DNA from: Polyangiaceae bacterium
GTDB taxonomy: Bacteria; Myxococcota_A; Polyangia; Polyangiales; Polyangiaceae
Assembly (NCBI GenBank): GCA_041389725.1
Contig: JAWKRG010000005.1
Location: 248,001-312,000 of the forward strand
DNA length: 64,000 bases
Reading direction: 5' to 3'
Positions 44,219 through 53,306 of this stretch are shown here, in pieces. The notes below the pieces were generated by a model, which saw nothing but the letters and a program-made list of their open reading frames with translations, ran no database searches and was not told where the DNA came from. Position numbers and translations under genes: made by a program. Every line of letters starts with the position of its first letter. Position 1 is the stretch's first letter.

Positions 44219-44267
44219 TGCAGTCTCTACGCGCGCCAGCCGGAAAAGTTCCGCTCCCGGATTTTCC

Positions 44268-45545
44268 CTATCGTGGCGGCTGGTTGCAGCCGAATACCAC
44301 GTCCACCTTGCCGACTTGGTTTCCCTTCAGCTTGTCGCAGTCGGCGCCATAGAAGGTGATCTGGTTGTTGGTGGCGTCGTAGTCCCAGCCGGCCTGGTGA
44401 CTGGTGTCTCGGGCCAAGCTCACCTTGTCGAAGAAGACGTAGAGCTGGTTCGGGTCCGGAGGCACGTCGTCCAGCGTGAAGGTGCAGCCCACGATCGACC
44501 CCGCAATCTTGCCGAGGGCGGTCTGCAAGCTGGCTGCATCGCTAGCCTGGTAGTAGTGAGTGTTGGGGTTGTTGGGGTCGTTGTTGGGTACGCCGCCAGC
44601 ATCCGCGAACTTGTTGAGGGATGCTGCCTTCACGCCGGAGCCGAACCCAATCACGAAGGTCTTGGTTCCGTTCGCCGCCAGCTGGGTGATGATCTGCAGC
44701 GTCAGCGGGTCGCCCTGGTTGTTGGGGCAGACCGCCTGGGCACCGTCGGTAATCAACAGCACATAGCTTCCGCGGCTCTTGTCAGCGAAGCTCGGCTCTT
44801 GGCTGGCTTGCTGCATGGCCGTGTCGATGTTGGTGACGCAGGGTCCATCCGGGAACAACGGGTCACTCTTCTGCAGCGAGGCGGTCAACAGCGACTGAAT
44901 CTTGGATTCGTTGGCGTCGGCGACCGCGAACTGGGCAGGACCTTGATCGCAGTTGGGGGCTACGGTGTCCGGGAACAAGCCGAGTCCCCAACGCACCTTG
45001 CCGTTGAAGTCCGTCAGCATCTTGTTGATGGCTTCCACGGCAATCTGCCACTTGGTCTTGCCACCGCCGCCCGCGCCCGTCATCGAGCAGGAACGATCGA
45101 GCGAAATGAAAAGATTGGGCGCGACCGCTTCGATGGCAAAGGCGTTCGCGCCGCACGCGCCGCCCGGCACGCAGGTCTTGGTGTCCGGGTCACATACTTC
45201 GCCCGCGTTGCAGTCGGTGTCGCCGCCGCAGCTGCCCGGAGGCAGACACTTGCCGCTGGCACTACAGACGTCGCCGTTCTGACAATCTTCTTTGACCGCG
45301 CAGTCGCCATCGATGACGCAGACCTTCGCGGCGGAGCAGAAGGAACCCGCCGGGCAGTCCTTGGCGTCCGAGCAGCTCGAACCGCCGCCGCCGTCCTTCC
45401 CAGTGCTTCCCCCGGTTCCGCCGGGATCTTTCCCAGCCACGAGGTTCTCGTCCTCGGCGCTGCCACAGGCGTTGATGCCAAGTCCGGCGCCGAGCGCCAA
45501 GACCGTGAACCATGAAGCTCGCCAAGCACTCCTGCGACGTCGCAT
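44268..45545 (-). CDS. von Willebrand factor A-domain lipoprotein
   Basis: 425 residues. Lipobox GINAC near residue 27, Gly/Lys linker, EGF-like Cys blocks (CPAGSFCSAAKVC, CQNGDVCSASGKC, CNAGEVCDPDTKTC) to about residue 125, then a vWA domain with the metal site DRSCS (DxSxS) in LFISLDRSCSMTG, GSYVLLITDGAQ and FVIGFGSG. A C-terminal beta segment (CTFTLDDVPPDPNQLYVFFD) follows. It is an extracytoplasmic metal-dependent adhesion or assembly module. Confidence 0.85.
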   Translation of the reverse strand: MRRRRSAWRASWFTVLALGAGLGINACGSAEDENLVAGKDPGGTGGSTGKDGGGGSSCSDAKDCPAGSFCSAAKVCVIDGDCAVKEDCQNGDVCSASGKCLPPGSCGGDTDCNAGEVCDPDTKTCVPGGACGANAFAIEAVAPNLFISLDRSCSMTGAGGGGKTKWQIAVEAINKMLTDFNGKVRWGLGLFPDTVAPNCDQGPAQFAVADANESKIQSLLTASLQKSDPLFPDGPCVTNIDTAMQQASQEPSFADKSRGSYVLLITDGAQAVCPNNQGDPLTLQIITQLAANGTKTFVIGFGSGVKAASLNKFADAGGVPNNDPNNPNTHYYQASDAASLQTALGKIAGSIVGCTFTLDDVPPDPNQLYVFFDKVSLARDTSHQAGWDYDATNNQITFYGADCDKLKGNQVGKVDVVFGCNQPPR

Positions 45546-45704
45546 TGTGGAACCTCCGTGCGCCTCAAGAGTAGCGCGTAGACGACCCCTGCGACATGGA
45601 TACTTGTGGAACTCGCGACCGGGAAGCGACGAGCGCACGCCCTCACGTGTTCAGTGCGTGCACGGTGCTTGCAACTTTACAGACATGCTGTCGCCCAGGA
45701 GAGC

Positions 45705-46538
45705 TCACGACACCAAGTCGGTGGGCGGTCGCTCGGTATAGGCGCCCAAGTCCAGCCATCGCTCGAGGGCTGCGGTGGGGACCTGCAGCTCGCGCAGACC
45801 GGGAATGATGAGGGAGCGCAACGCGTCCACCAAGGCGGCATGCACCACTTCGCCGGGCGGACTGCCGTGCGCGCCGAGCTCGGGAACGTAGTCCGGGTCG
45901 ACTGGGCTCTCTTCCTTCCACAGCCGCAGATTCAAGAACGCCATGGGCAGCAACCAGTCGCCGACCTGTCGACGGGTCTGTAGCGAAGTCGAAGCCAGGT
46001 ACGCCCAGCCCACTCGGCCGTGGTCGATCTCGTCGCTCAGGAGCTCGCGCAGCGCGTGTCGAGCCAGGGTCCCCGTCGCGTGCTCGCGACAGGCTTCCAG
46101 GAACGCGGTTGCCGTCGTCTCGTTCAGCACGCATTGCCCGACGATGTGCAGGGTGTCACGTAACTCGTCGGAGGCTCCGCGATGGGCGGGGATCTCCAAA
46201 TCCAGCAGCGGGGGGCTTGCCAGCTCGCGCCCAGCGAAACGCGAGGCTACCACCCGGCTCAGCTCGGCGTGACGATACTCGTCATCGATGGCGCGTTCGG
46301 CCAAGTCGACGAGGCTCTTCGCTGCCTGGCGTCGTGCGAGTGCCGCGGCGATGACCATGAAGCTGTCGGCCACGCGGCGCTCCATCGCGGCGCGGGAGAG
46401 CCAGATCCCGGCGAGCTTGTGGCGCGTTGCGGGCGCCAGTGCGTCGATGTCCGGATCGTGCTGCGGAAGCGGCTTCTGCGTGAGGCGGCCAGCCCAGCGG
46501 CCTCGCGCGGTGTGCTCGTGGCGCACAGTCACTGACAT
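45705..46538 (-). CDS. Ferritin-like di-iron-type protein
   Basis: 277 residues, cytosolic. Four-helix bundle candidates carry metal-ligand motifs: RAMERRVADSF region, AIDDEYRHAEL (Glu and ExxH), LNETTATAFLEAC and LLSDEIDHGRVGW (second ExxH). This layout matches ferritin-like, DUF455-like or related oxidase families. No N-terminal signal is seen. The ATG at 46538 overlaps the end of the upstream lipoprotein gene by 10 nt. The reaction is unknown. Confidence 0.7.
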   Translation of the reverse strand: MSVTVRHEHTARGRWAGRLTQKPLPQHDPDIDALAPATRHKLAGIWLSRAAMERRVADSFMVIAAALARRQAAKSLVDLAERAIDDEYRHAELSRVVASRFAGRELASPPLLDLEIPAHRGASDELRDTLHIVGQCVLNETTATAFLEACREHATGTLARHALRELLSDEIDHGRVGWAYLASTSLQTRRQVGDWLLPMAFLNLRLWKEESPVDPDYVPELGAHGSPPGEVVHAALVDALRSLIIPGLRELQVPTAALERWLDLGAYTERPPTDLVS

Positions 46539-47002
46539 TTGAACCCCGGCTCGAAGTTCGTCGTCTGCACGCCCGCCGTGCACTTCCATTTGGCATCCAC
46601 ACATTCCACGGGGAAGAGCTTGCAGCTCCCTTGCCCATCTGGTCCCCAGCAGTACGGCACTTCAATCTGAACGCAGTCGTCTGCCGGACCACAGACGACC
46701 CGCCCCGACTTGGTGATTGGCCACGCCGCATCACAGAAAGCATCGACGATGGCGTCCTGCAAAGCGTCCGGGGCGGCATCTGGCGGTGCTGCGTCTTCCA
46801 CGGATGCGTCGGGCGGAACCCCCGCATCGGCGACCACTTGCGCGTCCGGGCTCCCGGCCTCCGGGTGCGGCGGACCGTCAGCGTCCGCCTTCCCCGGTCC
46901 CGGCTCCAATACCTCGCTGTCGCTACTGGTACTACCGCCACACGCGGCGCAGCCTATTGCGATTCCAACGCCAACCACGGCCGAAAAAAGTCTGGTTCCC
47001 AT
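46529..47002 (-). CDS. Lipoprotein with Asp/Ala/Pro linker
   Basis: 157 residues. Lipobox CAACG after AIGCAAC near residue 20, then a Pro/Asp/Ala linker to about residue 95 rather than the usual Gly/Ser type, then a small domain with six Cys (RVVCGPADDCVQIEVPYCWG, CKLFPVECVDAKWKC). Translation overlaps that of the ferritin-like gene, so the two are coupled. Function unknown. Confidence 0.72.
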   Translation of the reverse strand: MGTRLFSAVVGVGIAIGCAACGGSTSSDSEVLEPGPGKADADGPPHPEAGSPDAQVVADAGVPPDASVEDAAPPDAAPDALQDAIVDAFCDAAWPITKSGRVVCGPADDCVQIEVPYCWGPDGQGSCKLFPVECVDAKWKCTAGVQTTNFEPGFKCQ

Positions 47003-47163
47003 CGCTCACCTCTCCGTGAGCGTGGCGTCGGGCGCTCGTTCCGTCCATTTGAACGTTCTCAAGGGTTCGTTGCGCCAAACGCAACGTTGTGCGGCGTCAG
47101 GCGAGCAACGACCGCGAAATCACAGATCCGCGCGGTCTGCACCGACGGAACTCACGACACAGT

Positions 47164-47865
47164 TCAGAGCTTTTCTTCCACCAAGGAGACTAGCTCTTCG
47201 TAGCGATAGCTGCCGATGAAAGCATCCTCGCCAATCAAGAAGGCAGGAGTTCCGAAGCTCGGAAGCTTCAATGCGTCCACATAGCGCATGTCTTCTTCCA
47301 CTGCTCCGCGGTGAACGCCCACCTCCAGAGCCTGGCTCAGTCGATTCGGATTTGCGCCCATGAGCTTCGCGTAGCGAACGAGGTTCGCCGGCTCCAGAGC
47401 TTGCTGATTCTGGAACAAGACGTCGGCGAAGTTCCAGAACGCCTCGTCACCACGCTGAGCGCGCATCTCGAGCGCCGCCTCGGCCGCGAGAGCTGCGAAC
47501 TCGTGGCGGCGTAGTGGATAGTTGCGCCACACGAGCGCGATGCGGTCCCCGTGGCTCGCCATGAGCGCTTTGATGGCCGGCTGCACCTCCGCGCAAAACG
47601 GACACTGGAAGTCACCGACTTCTTCGACGAGTAGCTGGGGTTGCCTTGCGCCGCGATTCGGCAAGTTCGTGGGTAGCGCGACGGCGCGAACGGGCATGCA
47701 AGCTGCGGTGCCAGCCGCCATCAGCCCAGCCACGAACTCACGCCTGGAAGTCACTCGTTGCACGCGTCTGTTCACGGATCGAGTATGGCACGGGACCCAC
47801 GAAAATGACTGCGATAGCGCCACGCGCGATGCGCCTCGTTTCCGCGCCAGGTCCGACTCAGTCAT
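47164..47865 (-). CDS. DsbA-like thioredoxin-fold protein, exported
   Basis: 233 residues from the ATG at 47865; a GTG at 47754 starting VTSRREF is an alternative and would give a short Tat-type signal. After the SRREFVAGLMAAG signal the body is a thioredoxin fold with FQCPFCA as the redox site, WRNYPLRRHEFA and the cis-Pro strand FGTPAFLIG. It most resembles DsbA/periplasmic protein-disulfide families. Its start overlaps the preceding gene by 8 nt. Given the many Cys-rich lipoproteins nearby, a disulfide oxidase or isomerase role is attractive. Confidence 0.87.
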   Translation of the reverse strand: MTESDLARKRGASRVALSQSFSWVPCHTRSVNRRVQRVTSRREFVAGLMAAGTAACMPVRAVALPTNLPNRGARQPQLLVEEVGDFQCPFCAEVQPAIKALMASHGDRIALVWRNYPLRRHEFAALAAEAALEMRAQRGDEAFWNFADVLFQNQQALEPANLVRYAKLMGANPNRLSQALEVGVHRGAVEEDMRYVDALKLPSFGTPAFLIGEDAFIGSYRYEELVSLVEEKL

Positions 47866-50302
47866 AGAGGAGGAAGCGCTGACGGCGGCGGCGAAAGCGC
47901 TTCGCGTCGTCCTCGGCCCTTCTCAGCAAAACTTCGACGGGCGTTCCCTCGTCGACCATCGTGGCCAAGCTGGCGCTACCCAGCAGCAGACCGAAGTGCT
48001 GCCGTTGCCAAGCAGCGCCGTGGTGGAAGCGAAGCGCTGCAGCGAGGGAAAGGCCCAGCTGCACCGGGCGAAACCCTTCGCGGTCCGTCACTTGGAATCG
48101 CAGGCCGCGGCATACGACGCCGCGATGGGGTCCCGCGGCCGGTACGAAACGCGTCGCACGGATGGATACGCCAGGCACGTGGAGCGAACGCGCGAGCTGC
48201 TCGGCATCGAGCCAGGGCGCGCCCAACACTTCGAAGGGCGTGGGCGTTCCCCGCCCGACGGACAGGTTCGTGGTCTCGAACAGCGCAATCCCGGGATACA
48301 GTTCTGCGGCCGCTGCAGAGCGCAGGTTGGGAGAGGGGTCGAACCATTGCTGACGAGTGACGTCGAAGTGCTGCGCACGAGCCCAGCCTCGCGCCGGCAC
48401 GACCGTCAGCTCCAAGGCGAGTCGTCGCTCCGCCACGAACAGTCGCGAAAGTTCGCCCAAGGTCAGACCATGCCGAAGGGGCAGCGGATGCGGGTCCACG
48501 AGGATGGGCGGCTCCGCCGCCGAAAGAGGGCCTTCCACCACCTCACCGCCGAGGGGGTTCGGCCGATCGAGCACGATCACTTTCACGTGGCGGCGTGCCG
48601 CAGCCTCGAGCAAACGAAACGTGCTCGCTTCGTAGGTGTAAAAGCGCGCGCCTACGTCGACCAAATCGACGAGCACCGTGTCCACGCCCAGCAGCGCCGC
48701 GTCGAAGGACGAGCCATAGGCGCTACGCACCTCGAGCCCGGTCATTGCATCCACGCTCTCTCGCCCAGCTCCCACTTGGCGTGCATCCAGGCCGTGTTCA
48801 GGCGTCAACACACGCACCAATCCGCTGCCGAGCTTCTCGAACGCCACATCGATGCTGCGACGGCCAAAGCGGTCGCGAGCTGCCGCGTGGGTGAGCATCG
48901 CCACGCGGCGCCCCGTCAAAGCACCCGCGTCCGCAAGGTGATCGATGCCGCATTCGACGGGACGCTCGACGCGAGTTGGTTTTGCACCAGCGAAAAGCCG
49001 ACGGATCTCTCGCCCAAGAGGCACGGCCTTTCCTCGTCCGTCGGGGTGCAGCCGGCTGGAGAGCATCACCACGAACTGATCGCGCCGCGGATCGATCCAC
49101 AAACTGGTTCCCGTGAAGCCCTCGTGCCCGTAGCTAGCGGGCGACATCGCGCTCGTCTCGGGATCGTCGGGCGAGTCCCAACCCAGCGTGAAGCGGGCAT
49201 CGCGATCGAGTTCCGCGTTTTCCCGGATCGCTGCCAGATCTTTTGCGCGCGGTGCGGATAGCGGCCGGGTCATGCGATCGACCGCAGCTCGATCGAGCAC
49301 GCGTGTACCCTGCAGCGTGCCCCCGAGTAGCAGCGCGCGAGCCAGCCGCGCGAGATCGCCGGCACTGGCAAACAGGCCCGCATGCCCGGCGACGCCTCCT
49401 AGAGCGCGGGCGCGCGGATCGTGGACCGTGCCGCGCAAGAAGCCCGATTCCTCGCGGGTGGTGGGTACCAGTAGCGGCGACCGAGGCGGGCGAAACCTCG
49501 TGCTGGTCATGCCGAGGGGTTGGAAGACCTCGCGGGCCGCAAACTGGTCCAGGGTTTGCCCGCTCGCCCGCTCGACGACCGCGCCAAGGACGATGAACCC
49601 GAGATCGCTGTAGCGATAGGCTCCCGATTGATTCAGCGGCAGCCGGGCGATTGCTTCCGCTGCCCGCGTCGTACCTTGCGTCTCGTCACGCACGTCGTTC
49701 GCGGCGGGCAGGCCCGAGGTATGTGTCAGCAGCGCGCGGAGCGTGATCGAGCGCTTGTCTTCACGACCAAAGCTTGGGATCCAACGAGAAACTGGCTGGT
49801 CGTAGCCAACGCGGCCGTCTTGGACGAGGCGGCTGACACTCATTGCCGTCGCCACTGCCTTCGTCAGCGACGCGAGATCGAACACCGCGTCCAACCGCAT
49901 CGGTAGAGGCACTGGCTCCACCGCCAACCTGCCGAAGGCTTGCTGAAACCAAACGCCTCGGCTGGAGCCGACGACCACGACGGCTCCGGGCAGGTCGCCG
50001 CCCTTCACCGCGGACTCGATCGCGGCTTCCAACACCCGACGCTCCGCGGCCGGCAAGCGCAGAAGCGCAGCCGGCGGGGTTTCAGGCGGCTCTGGGCGGG
50101 CCACGACCGCTGCTGGCAGCATGGGTGCACGCACCCGACCTAGCTTCGGCGCTACGACGGAGCTGTCTTGGGCGCCAGCTAGCGCCAAGAGCAAGACCGC
50201 GTGGCGCAATGCCATGACCCAAGCGCTGAAACGCTCTCGTGCGCAGGGCCATTCCACAGGGCTCAGAAAGCACAGACGCCCTCGCAAAACGCGACGCTTC
50301 AC
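47858..50302 (-). CDS. Fused serine beta-lactamase-like hydrolase and NamZ (DUF1343)
   Basis: 814 residues. An N-terminal membrane segment (ALRHAVLLLALAG) exports it. Residues about 85-420 are a class C beta-lactamase/penicillin-binding fold with SLTK (Ser145, Lys148), YSD in place of YxN and HEGFTG. Residues about 440-814 are NamZ/DUF1343, an exo-beta-N-acetylmuramidase (LTPEHGLDARQVGAGRE, VLVDLVDVGARFYTYEAST, FDPSPNLRSAAAAELYPGI). Both act on peptidoglycan fragments; the fusion could trim peptide and sugar from the same muropeptide. The GTG overlaps the bioD stop (GTGA); an inner ATG at 50215 is possible. Confidence 0.9.
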   Translation of the reverse strand: MKRRVLRGRLCFLSPVEWPCARERFSAWVMALRHAVLLLALAGAQDSSVVAPKLGRVRAPMLPAAVVARPEPPETPPAALLRLPAAERRVLEAAIESAVKGGDLPGAVVVVGSSRGVWFQQAFGRLAVEPVPLPMRLDAVFDLASLTKAVATAMSVSRLVQDGRVGYDQPVSRWIPSFGREDKRSITLRALLTHTSGLPAANDVRDETQGTTRAAEAIARLPLNQSGAYRYSDLGFIVLGAVVERASGQTLDQFAAREVFQPLGMTSTRFRPPRSPLLVPTTREESGFLRGTVHDPRARALGGVAGHAGLFASAGDLARLARALLLGGTLQGTRVLDRAAVDRMTRPLSAPRAKDLAAIRENAELDRDARFTLGWDSPDDPETSAMSPASYGHEGFTGTSLWIDPRRDQFVVMLSSRLHPDGRGKAVPLGREIRRLFAGAKPTRVERPVECGIDHLADAGALTGRRVAMLTHAAARDRFGRRSIDVAFEKLGSGLVRVLTPEHGLDARQVGAGRESVDAMTGLEVRSAYGSSFDAALLGVDTVLVDLVDVGARFYTYEASTFRLLEAAARRHVKVIVLDRPNPLGGEVVEGPLSAAEPPILVDPHPLPLRHGLTLGELSRLFVAERRLALELTVVPARGWARAQHFDVTRQQWFDPSPNLRSAAAAELYPGIALFETTNLSVGRGTPTPFEVLGAPWLDAEQLARSLHVPGVSIRATRFVPAAGPHRGVVCRGLRFQVTDREGFRPVQLGLSLAAALRFHHGAAWQRQHFGLLLGSASLATMVDEGTPVEVLLRRAEDDAKRFRRRRQRFLLYD

Positions 50303-51012
50303 GCTCCAGCTAGGAGCGTGCTCACTTCAAGCCCTGCAGCCTCCAGCGCGTCGGCGAAGTCGTCATCGCTGCCGTTCGGGATCCACGGCAGCGGGCCCCA
50401 GACTTCGAGACGCGGCTGCAAACGTAGCATTTCCGCGCGGTGATCCAGTGGGGAAGGTTCCGGGCTCGTCGCGTTGAGCACCAGTGCACGCACGGTGATG
50501 CCACGTCTGCGGAGGGCCTCCAGCGTGAGCAAGCTGTGGTTCAGGGTGCCGAGGGCATCGCGCGCCACGACGATCACTTCGGAGCCGAGTTCCTGCGCGA
50601 GATCGGCAAAGTCGAAGTCCTTCGTGATGGGCACGAGTGCGCCGCCCGCACCCTCGATCAGCAGCCGAGGGCAGTACAGGAAGGCGCGCTCGACGGCCTC
50701 CATCGCATCGGAGTGCGTCAGCTCTCGCCCCACGTGAGCGGCTGCCATCGTGGGACTCGCCGGAAGTGCAAAGCGAAAGGGCACGATGCGCTGAAGATCA
50801 GTCGAGAGATCCTCGCTCCCCGCAGCGCGCGCCAGGCGAACACCGTCCTCGGGATAGAGCTCACCTTCGACCTCGCGGCAGCCTGTCTCCACCAGTTTGA
50901 GCGGTGCGATCTCTTCGCCGCGCCGACGGCACGCGCGCAGGATGCCGCGGCTCACCACGGTCTTGCCGACTCCCGTGTCGGTGCCAGTCACCAGCAGGGC
51001 GCGCGGCTTCAT
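50299..51012 (-). CDS. bioD: Dethiobiotin synthetase
   Basis: 237 residues. BioD closes the ureido ring of dethiobiotin from diaminopelargonic acid, ATP and CO2. The Walker A loop GTDTGVGKT is at residues 10-18, Lys of APLKLVETG binds substrate, and EGAGGALVPI is the typical Gly-rich motif. ATGA overlap with queE fixes the start at 51012. No other biotin gene is in the window, so this is a stand-alone bioD in an operon with unrelated partners. Confidence 0.93.
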   Translation of the reverse strand: MKPRALLVTGTDTGVGKTVVSRGILRACRRRGEEIAPLKLVETGCREVEGELYPEDGVRLARAAGSEDLSTDLQRIVPFRFALPASPTMAAAHVGRELTHSDAMEAVERAFLYCPRLLIEGAGGALVPITKDFDFADLAQELGSEVIVVARDALGTLNHSLLTLEALRRRGITVRALVLNATSPEPSPLDHRAEMLRLQPRLEVWGPLPWIPNGSDDDFADALEAAGLEVSTLLAGA

Positions 51013-51695
51013 GTTCCTCTGCGCCCGTTCCACAGCGCCAGATGCAGGCGCGATGAAAAGCGCACGCCGTACTGGCGCGAAGCGTTCGCGATCTCAGGAG
51101 CGCGGCGTTCCAATTGTTCGAGGTCGTTCGCTTCAGGCATGAAGATGACCCGCTCGCGCGGCCAATCGAGCTCGTCGACGAGTTGCAGCGCTTCGCTCAC
51201 ACACGCTGACGTTCTCAGGACCAGCTTGAGCCAAGCCTGCGGCAGGTCGCGAAACTGTCGCAACGCATCGAGCACGACGCGCCGCTCGCGGGGCTCATCG
51301 GCGTTCGCAAGTTTGGGTGAGACGTTCCATTGATCGACCCGTTTCGCCAGCCCGGCCGAGGGAGCCAAGGTGCCATTCGTCTCGACCTCGACGGTGAAAC
51401 CGGTCAACTCGTCGAGCAGCGCTTCCAACGCGGACGCCTGCAGCAACGGCTCGCCCCCGGTCACCACGAGTCTTCGCTGTGCAAGAGCGCCGAGCCGCGT
51501 CGCAACGTCGCGCACGGCTTGGTGCGTCACTTCCTTGTCATAGTCGTGGTTCTTGAAGTCCCAGGTGTACTTCGTGTCGCACCACGAACAGCGCAGATTA
51601 CAGGTCGCCAAGCGAAGAAATGTGCACGGCGTCCCCGCAGATACCCCCTCGCCTTGAAGGCTCTCGAAGATCTCCGACACGCGCAGCTCGGCCAA
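51009..51695 (-). CDS. queE: 7-carboxy-7-deazaguanine synthase
   Basis: 228 residues. Radical SAM enzyme that makes 7-carboxy-7-deazaguanine for queuosine or other 7-deazapurines. The cluster motif CNLRCSWC gives Cys32, Cys36 and Cys39; FLRLATCNL before it and TGGEPLLQ after it are characteristic, and EVETNGT follows. The start is TTG with no clear ribosome-binding site. QueC, QueD and QueF are not in the window. The gene overlaps bioD by 4 nt. Confidence 0.93.
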   Translation of the reverse strand: MAELRVSEIFESLQGEGVSAGTPCTFLRLATCNLRCSWCDTKYTWDFKNHDYDKEVTHQAVRDVATRLGALAQRRLVVTGGEPLLQASALEALLDELTGFTVEVETNGTLAPSAGLAKRVDQWNVSPKLANADEPRERRVVLDALRQFRDLPQAWLKLVLRTSACVSEALQLVDELDWPRERVIFMPEANDLEQLERRAPEIANASRQYGVRFSSRLHLALWNGRRGT

Positions 51696-52085
51696 GCCGC
51701 GGGAATCTGACAGAGAACTCGGGGCCCCTCAAGCACTCTGCCACGCGGGCAGAAGCCATGTTTGGTTGGGGGTCTCGTCGAGCTGCGAAATCGCCGTCGC
51801 CTCCCGCGCTGCCCGCCGCTGCCGCGCCTTCGCGTCCCTCGTTGGCGTCGCGAGCAAGGGAGCTGGACGGTGCGTCACGTCGCGAGCGCGCTTTGTTTGC
51901 CGGGTCGTGAGGCTAGAAGCCGTGTGGGCGAACCGTGCGTCGAGCGGGCATGCGAAGAGCAGTGGAGGAAACCGCTCGGCGAGGCAGGTGCGCATGAATT
52001 TCCGTCGCTGGTTGCGGCGTGCGCAAGCTCGTCGCCTCGTGCGCAGGCTCTTGCTACGAAAACACACGGCACTAATGTCGCGCCC
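51696..52085. other. Intergenic region, 390 bp, no gene seen
   Basis: Divergent region between queE and the peroxidase gene. Both strands hold only low-quality frames. A short hairpin (TCTGCC-ACGCG-GGCAGA) lies near 51738. It must contain the promoters of both neighbours, but no consensus stands out. Confidence 0.5.
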
Positions 52086-53189
52086 ATGTCCACAAAGCGA
52101 TCGTTCTTCGTGCTCGGTGTGTTGGGGGTGAGTGCAACCTTTGGCGCGTGCAAGGACAAGCAGCCTGAGCAAGCGGCGACGTCGGCGGCTACGCCAAGCG
52201 CCGCGCCAAGTGCAGCCCCCGCCGGTATCACGCGCGAACAGGCGACGGCCGTGTTCAAGCCCCTGGCCACCGAGATGACGTCGGCAGAGAACCCAATCAC
52301 CGACGCAAAGGTAGAGCTGGGACGCACGCTCTACTACGACGAACGGCTGAGCAAGAACCAGGATGTCTCCTGCAACACTTGCCACTTGCTAGACAAGTAC
52401 GGCGTCGACGGCACCGACGTGAGCGTCGGCCACAAGAAGGCCAAGGGCACTCGCAACGCGCCCACGGTGTACAACGCAGCCGCGCACTTCGTGCAATTCT
52501 GGGACGGCCGCTCACCCAATGTGGAGCATCAGGCGACGCAGCCGGTGTTGAACCCGGTGGAGATGGCCATGCCCGACGAGGCGGCGGTGCTGAAGGTGCT
52601 GCAGAGCATTCCGGAGTACGTGGAAGCCTTCAAGAAAGCGTTTCCCGACGACAAAGAAGCGCTGACCTACGCGAACATGGGCAAAGCCATTGGCGCCTTC
52701 GAACGCAAGCTCGTCACGCCCAGCCGCTGGGACAAGTACCTGGCTGGTGACGACAAGGCCATCACGGACGAAGAGAAGATGGGTGCCAAGGCCTTCATGG
52801 ACGCGAACTGCACGACCTGTCACCAGGGCGAGCACCTGGGTGGCACGATGTATCAGAAGGCGGGGCTGGTGAAGCCGTGGCCGAACCAGAAGGACCAAGG
52901 TCGCTTCGACGTCACCAAGGCCGAGGCCGACAAGATGATGTTCAAGGTGCCTGGGCTGAGGAACATCGAGAAGACCGCACCCTACTTCCACGATGCTTCT
53001 GCCAAGACCCTCGAAGAGGCCGTGCAGATGATGTCCGAGTACCAGTTCAACAAGAAGCTGGACGACAAACAGGTTGCCTCCATCGTCGCGTTCCTGAAGA
53101 CACTCACCGGCGATCTGCCGATGGATCTGATCAAGAAGCCGGAGTTGCCAAAGTCCGGACCCAAGACCCCGAAGCCAGACCCAAACTGA
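52086..53189 (+). CDS. Di-haem cytochrome c peroxidase, lipoprotein
   Basis: 367 residues. Lipobox TFGAC near residue 22 tethers it to a membrane. Two haem-binding sites are present: CNTCH at 96-100 and CTTCH at 242-246. The MauG/CcpA fold is shown by ELGRTLYYDERLS, RNAPTVYNAA, FWDGRS, NPVEMAMP and APYFHDASAKTLEEAVQMM. It reduces hydrogen peroxide in the periplasm with electrons from a small cytochrome or cupredoxin; a cupredoxin lipoprotein is encoded next door. The Pro/Lys tail is low complexity. Confidence 0.92.
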   Translation: MSTKRSFFVLGVLGVSATFGACKDKQPEQAATSAATPSAAPSAAPAGITREQATAVFKPLATEMTSAENPITDAKVELGRTLYYDERLSKNQDVSCNTCHLLDKYGVDGTDVSVGHKKAKGTRNAPTVYNAAAHFVQFWDGRSPNVEHQATQPVLNPVEMAMPDEAAVLKVLQSIPEYVEAFKKAFPDDKEALTYANMGKAIGAFERKLVTPSRWDKYLAGDDKAITDEEKMGAKAFMDANCTTCHQGEHLGGTMYQKAGLVKPWPNQKDQGRFDVTKAEADKMMFKVPGLRNIEKTAPYFHDASAKTLEEAVQMMSEYQFNKKLDDKQVASIVAFLKTLTGDLPMDLIKKPELPKSGPKTPKPDPN

Positions 53190-53306
53190 GAGTCCTCGAC
53201 ACCGGTATCAGCCCGGGAGCGATCGGCGCCACTCGCGAAGCGCGAGTAGGGAACACCGCGTGAATCGTGGTAGATGCGAGTGCGCGAGCCAGTCGGAGGA
53301 CGACGA

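Noticed and set aside
51762..52085. Upstream extension of the peroxidase reading frame
   Set aside because: The added residues are Arg-rich and featureless, and the ATG at 52086 gives a proper lipoprotein signal.
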